Below are positions 60,785 through 64,000 of a DNA stretch of 64,000 bases, one piece after another. This DNA is from an uncultured Dorea sp. (lineage in GTDB: Bacteria > Bacillota > Clostridia > Lachnospirales > Lachnospiraceae): positions 1-64,000 of the forward strand of contig CAJTOH010000017.1 of the NCBI GenBank assembly GCA_910577685.1, given 5' to 3'. The position numbers were made by a program, and so were the translations under genes. Each line of letters starts with the position of its first letter. Position 1 is the first letter of the stretch. The notes beneath the pieces were generated by a model. The model saw only the letters and a list, made by a program, of their open reading frames with translations. It ran no database searches and was not told the DNA's origin.

Positions 60785-62164
60785 ATGTATAAGATTAATT
60801 TTAAACAACCTGTACATGTACATTTTATCGGCATTGGCGGCATCAGTATGAGCGGGCTTGCCGAGATTCTATTAAAAGAAGATTTCCGGATCTCCGGCTC
60901 AGACAACAAAGAGTCCTCCCTGACAGAGCATCTTAGAAAACTGGGGGCGACCGTCTTCTGCGGGCAGAAAGCTTCTAATATTATTCCCGGCATCGAGGTT
61001 GTCGTATACACAGCCGCCATACATGAGGATAACGAAGAATATCAGGAAGCAAAGAAACAAGGTCTTCCTATGTTAAGCCGCGCCGAGCTTCTGGGGCAGC
61101 TTATGAAGAATTACAATACGTCCGTGGCCGTCGCAGGCACCCACGGCAAGACTACCACCACTTCCATGCTCTCCCATATCCTGCTTGCAGGCGAGAAGGA
61201 TCCTACCATCTCAGTGGGCGGCATCCTGAAAGCCATCAACGGCAACATCCGCGTAGGAGGACCGGAGGTCTTCGTCACGGAAGCATGTGAATATACCAAT
61301 AGTTTCCTGCACTTTTTCCCTAAGATCGGGATAATATTGAATATAGACGCAGATCATCTGGATTTCTTTAAAGACCTTGACGATATCCGCTGTTCCTTCC
61401 GCAAATTTGCAGAGCTGATTCCGGAGGAGGGGGCGCTGATTATCAATGGAGAGATTCCCAACCTTTCCGCAATTACGGAAGGACTTAAGTGCAGAATCAT
61501 TACCTATGGAGACGCCCCTTCCTTTGATTACAGCTTTGCCCATATTGCTCACGACGAACCGGGAGCGGCTTCCTTTGACCTGATAAAGCATGGGGAATTC
61601 ATCGACCGGATTTCCCTGTCCGTAAGCGGAAACCACAACGTATCGAACGCGCTTGCTTCCATTGCGGCGGCGGATCTTCTCGACGTCACCCTTGCGGCAA
61701 TGGCCGCCGGGCTAAAGGAGTTCCACGGAACCGTTCGTCGTTTTGAATACAAGGGGAAGGTACGCGGTATTACGGTCATCGACGATTATGCCCACCACCC
61801 GACGGAGATCACCGCCTCCCTTGAGACGGCGCGCAACTATCCTCACAGAGAGGTCTGGTGCGTCTTCCAACCCCACACATACTCAAGGACGAAGATACTC
61901 TTTCCGGATTTCGTGGACGCACTGTCGCATACGGACCATGTCATCCTTGCAAAGATCTATCCGGCGCGTGAAACGGATACGCTTGGCATCTCTTCCCGTG
62001 ACATAGAAGACGCACTGAAGGACCGGGGCTGCGACGCATATTATTTTTCTTCCTTTGAAGAAATCCAAAACTTCTGTATGGAAAGATGCCAAGAAGGGGA
62101 CTTGTTGATAACTATGGGAGCCGGAGACGTTGTGAATATTGGAGAAGCGCTCTTAGAACAATAG
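60785..62164 (+). CDS. murC: UDP-N-acetylmuramate--L-alanine ligase
   Basis: 459 residues, full length. Adds L-alanine to UDP-MurNAc in cytoplasmic peptidoglycan synthesis. N-terminal UDP-binding Rossmann part GIGGISMSG (16-24); ATP loop AGTHGKTTTTSM (117-128); central EACEYTNSFLHFFP and INIDADHLDFF-like block; C-terminal DDYAHHPTEI (~333) and PHTYSR. ATG with AAGGAAGG upstream. The mur ligase sits apart from other cell-wall genes and next to the replication loader genes, an arrangement I believe is common in Lachnospiraceae. Confidence 0.97.
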   Translation: MYKINFKQPVHVHFIGIGGISMSGLAEILLKEDFRISGSDNKESSLTEHLRKLGATVFCGQKASNIIPGIEVVVYTAAIHEDNEEYQEAKKQGLPMLSRAELLGQLMKNYNTSVAVAGTHGKTTTTSMLSHILLAGEKDPTISVGGILKAINGNIRVGGPEVFVTEACEYTNSFLHFFPKIGIILNIDADHLDFFKDLDDIRCSFRKFAELIPEEGALIINGEIPNLSAITEGLKCRIITYGDAPSFDYSFAHIAHDEPGAASFDLIKHGEFIDRISLSVSGNHNVSNALASIAAADLLDVTLAAMAAGLKEFHGTVRRFEYKGKVRGITVIDDYAHHPTEITASLETARNYPHREVWCVFQPHTYSRTKILFPDFVDALSHTDHVILAKIYPARETDTLGISSRDIEDALKDRGCDAYYFSSFEEIQNFCMERCQEGDLLITMGAGDVVNIGEALLEQ

Positions 62165-62196
62165 TTATCCACAATTTCCACAGATTTTTATCCACA
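62165..62196. promoter_or_regulatory. DnaA-box cluster upstream of dnaD
   Basis: Two perfect DnaA boxes TTATCCACA at 62165-62173 and 62188-62196, 23 bp apart on the same strand, with a weaker ATTTCCACA (62174-62182) between them. Located between the murC stop and the dnaD promoter. Confidence 0.75.
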
Positions 62197-62242
62197 AAAA
62201 AGGTCGATTTTCACGCAAAAATTTCTTTTTTGCCGGGACTTC

Positions 62243-62254
62243 TGGTGCTATAAT
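62243..62254 (+). promoter_or_regulatory. Extended -10 promoter of dnaD-dnaC
   Basis: TGCTATAAT, a TATAAT at 62249-62254 with the TG extension; the -35 region is only T-rich. About 50 nt downstream of the second DnaA box. Confidence 0.55.
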
Positions 62255-62321
62255 ATCTCTACGAGAGGAATGATTTACCAAGAAAGTTACGAACTGACAA
62301 AGGAGGTCCGGCGTAAGAATT

Positions 62322-63386
62322 ATGACGAAACTAACCCTGACTAATTATGCACTGGGTAATACCACTGTGCTTGAGAATGAGTTTATCGACCATCACATGG
62401 TCAAGGCGAACGGAGAATACGTGAAAGTATACCTTCTTCTTCTTCGCCACATGAACAGGCCGGACGGAATGATGTCTGTCACCGAGATGGCAGATATTCT
62501 GGAATGTACTGAGAATGATGTCCGTCGGGCATTAAAATATTGGAAGAAGCAAGATCTTCTGGACTATTGCGAGCAGACGGCGTCTCCCGTCTCCATGGGC
62601 GCGCCTGCCGCTGTGACGGAACCGGCCTCTGTAACCGAACCAGCCGCTATGCCTGTACCGCCCGCGATAACCGACGGCTCAGACCTAGGATTAACCGAAC
62701 CGGCCGAATCTGCCGGTACGAACATTCAGCAGTACCGCAGCAGAGATGAACGCAAGGAATTCAAAGAGCTTATGTTTGTGGCCGAACAATATCTCGGCAA
62801 GACTTTGTCCTCGGTAGATATTGACATGATTACATATTTTTATGATACGCTGCACATGTCTGCAGAACTGATTGAATATTTGATTGAGTACTGTGTGGAG
62901 AACGGACATAAGAGTATGCACTACATCCGGAAGGTTGCCCTGTCTTGGAGCGATCAGAAGATCACAACTATTTCTGAGGCTAAGTCCAACACCGTTTTAT
63001 ATAACAAGCATTGTTATTCCGTGCTGAACGCTTATGGAATCAAGGGACGCGCGCCTGCCGCCTCCGAGATTGCCTATATTAGGAGATGGAACGACGAGTA
63101 CGGATTTTCTCCGGACTTGATTCTGGAAGCCTGCAACCGGACGATGAACACAATTCATCAGCCGAACTTTGAATATACCGATACTATACTCAAGAACTGG
63201 CTCGATAAAAATGTCCGCCGCCGCAAGGATATCGACGCGCTGGATGCCGATTATATGCAGGAAAAAGAACGCAGGAAAAAGGCTGCCGCCAAACCGGCGA
63301 ATACGGTCAAAAGCAACAAGTTCAATAATTTCAGCGGCCGTTCCTATGATATGGATTCACTGGAACGCAGACTGGTACAGCAATAA
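62322..63386 (+). CDS. DnaD-domain replication initiation protein
   Basis: 354 residues. N-terminal winged helix (~10-80, VYLLLLRHMNRPDGMMSVTEMADILE), an Ala/Pro/Thr-rich linker (~90-140), a first DnaD-type helical domain (~145-225, EQYLGKTLSSVDIDMITYFY) and a C-terminal helical block with the YxxxIxxxW-like YTDTILKNWLDKNV. These proteins help load the replicative helicase at origins with DnaA. The AAGGAGG site lies 15 nt before the ATG, longer than usual. The next gene is the helicase loader, so the two form an initiation operon. Confidence 0.9.
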   Translation: MTKLTLTNYALGNTTVLENEFIDHHMVKANGEYVKVYLLLLRHMNRPDGMMSVTEMADILECTENDVRRALKYWKKQDLLDYCEQTASPVSMGAPAAVTEPASVTEPAAMPVPPAITDGSDLGLTEPAESAGTNIQQYRSRDERKEFKELMFVAEQYLGKTLSSVDIDMITYFYDTLHMSAELIEYLIEYCVENGHKSMHYIRKVALSWSDQKITTISEAKSNTVLYNKHCYSVLNAYGIKGRAPAASEIAYIRRWNDEYGFSPDLILEACNRTMNTIHQPNFEYTDTILKNWLDKNVRRRKDIDALDADYMQEKERRKKAAAKPANTVKSNKFNNFSGRSYDMDSLERRLVQQ

Positions 63387-63406
63387 GACAGGAGTTACAG
63401 CAGAAT

Positions 63407-64000
63407 ATGGCACTATCCAATTCACAATATAATCAGATGATGCGTACCTATGAACAGCGCCGGCTGGAGAATGAACGCGGTTTGAGAGAACGCTATAATG
63501 AAGCTTATCGTCTGATTCCTGAACTAGAAGAAACTGACCATAGGATTTCTTCATTAAGTATTAAGAAGGCCCGTCAGCTTCTGGACGGCGACGAGAAGGC
63601 GCTTTTTTCTCTAAAAGAAGAATTGAATACTCTGATCCTCCGGAAGAAGCAATTATTGAAAGATAACGGACTTCCTCCGGATTTTCTGGAGCTTCGCTAC
63701 ACATGTCCGGACTGTCAGGACACAGGATATATCGGAACAGAAAAGTGCCGCTGTTTTAAGAAAGCGATTGTGGAGCTTCTCTATGAACAATCGAACTTAA
63801 AAGAGATATTAAAGAAAGAGAATTTTTCCACTTTTTCGCCGGTCTATTATTCCCGCAGCCATATAGATCCGCTGACCGGAAGGTCTGCGCTGGAATCCAT
63901 TCAGACCGCGCTGAAAGTTTGCCATGACTTCGTTGATACATTTTCCAAGGATTTCCGCAATATTTTGTTTTATGGGGATACGGGAGTCGGGAAGACCTTC
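63407..64000 (+). CDS. DnaC/DnaI-like helicase loader, cut by the window end
   Basis: 198 codons visible, starting MALSNSQYNQMMRTYEQRRL at ATG 63407, 20 nt after the dnaD-like stop. A coiled N-terminus (~15-75) leads to a four-cysteine zinc site (CPDCQDTGY ... CRCFKK, ~104-123), and the P-loop GDTGVGKTF appears in the last residues. DnaI of Bacillus has this zinc domain plus AAA+ arrangement and loads the DnaB/DnaC helicase. The rest of the ATPase lies beyond the window. Confidence 0.9.
   Translation, partial: MALSNSQYNQMMRTYEQRRLENERGLRERYNEAYRLIPELEETDHRISSLSIKKARQLLDGDEKALFSLKEELNTLILRKKQLLKDNGLPPDFLELRYTCPDCQDTGYIGTEKCRCFKKAIVELLYEQSNLKEILKKENFSTFSPVYYSRSHIDPLTGRSALESIQTALKVCHDFVDTFSKDFRNILFYGDTGVGKTF

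Noticed and set aside
62165..62196. Chromosomal origin of replication
   Set aside because: Only two perfect DnaA boxes in ~150 bp, no AT-rich unwinding element array, and no dnaA or dnaN gene nearby; a regulatory site is more likely.

Overview
The window reads as chromosomal DNA of a spore-forming anaerobic Firmicute, most likely Lachnospiraceae (Clostridia). This rests on the glgC-glgD pair, spoVG, spmB, a proline T-box before proS, a DnaD-plus-DnaC/DnaI-type loader pair, AGGAGG ribosome sites with several TTG or GTG starts, and a PrdA-like (D-proline reductase) fragment. No rRNA, CRISPR array, intact insertion sequence or phage genes were seen; there is one tRNA (Cys).

Layout. 1-8.1 kb: a PrdA N-terminal-like short gene, a large sortase-anchored transglutaminase-like surface protein, a DnaQ-type exonuclease, and a cysK region with an AAA-ATPase/nuclease-like gene and a decayed relative. 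8.1-11.7 kb: a MoxR-DUF58-DUF4129-like operon. 11.7-17.7 kb: a chemoreceptor, then adenine deaminase and an NCS2 purine permease divergent from a LysR regulator. 17.7-22.7 kb: GH29 fucosidase, acetyltransferase, tRNA-Cys, a PucR-type regulator and a VanZ-like protein. 22.7-41.3 kb is a dense signalling and peptide-resistance island: an ABC-permease-GHKL kinase-CPBP protease-LytTR regulator operon; an sdpR-sdpI pair with visible operators; a two-component system with a MacB/FtsX-type ABC exporter; a DUF234 ATPase behind a 50-bp perfect palindrome; and a lantibiotic-immunity-type ABC transporter (LanFEG-like) divergent from its own regulator-kinase pair, with four 11-bp-phased repeats between them.

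41.4-52 kb is the accessory segment of greatest interest. It holds a Wadjet/MksBEF-like condensin: jetC (SMC ATPase), jetB and jetA, all on the minus strand. jetA is separated from jetB-jetC by about 2.4 kb that holds a frameshifted AAA-ATPase/nuclease-like gene, an inverted doubly deleted relative and a PilZ protein. No jetD nuclease is visible. jetA is packed 2 nt behind a large surface-protein gene that shares its C-terminal module with the surface protein at the window start. Up to six intact or decayed AAA-ATPase/DUF1703-type copies are scattered through the window.

52-64 kb is mostly core: an Ala/Gln-rich membrane protein, spmB, proS under a T-box, a Ca2+/Na+ exchanger, an RluA-type pseudouridine synthase, spoVG, glgC-glgD, murC, and the dnaD-dnaC replication-loader pair. 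Two perfect DnaA boxes lie directly upstream of dnaD. The last gene runs off the window end.
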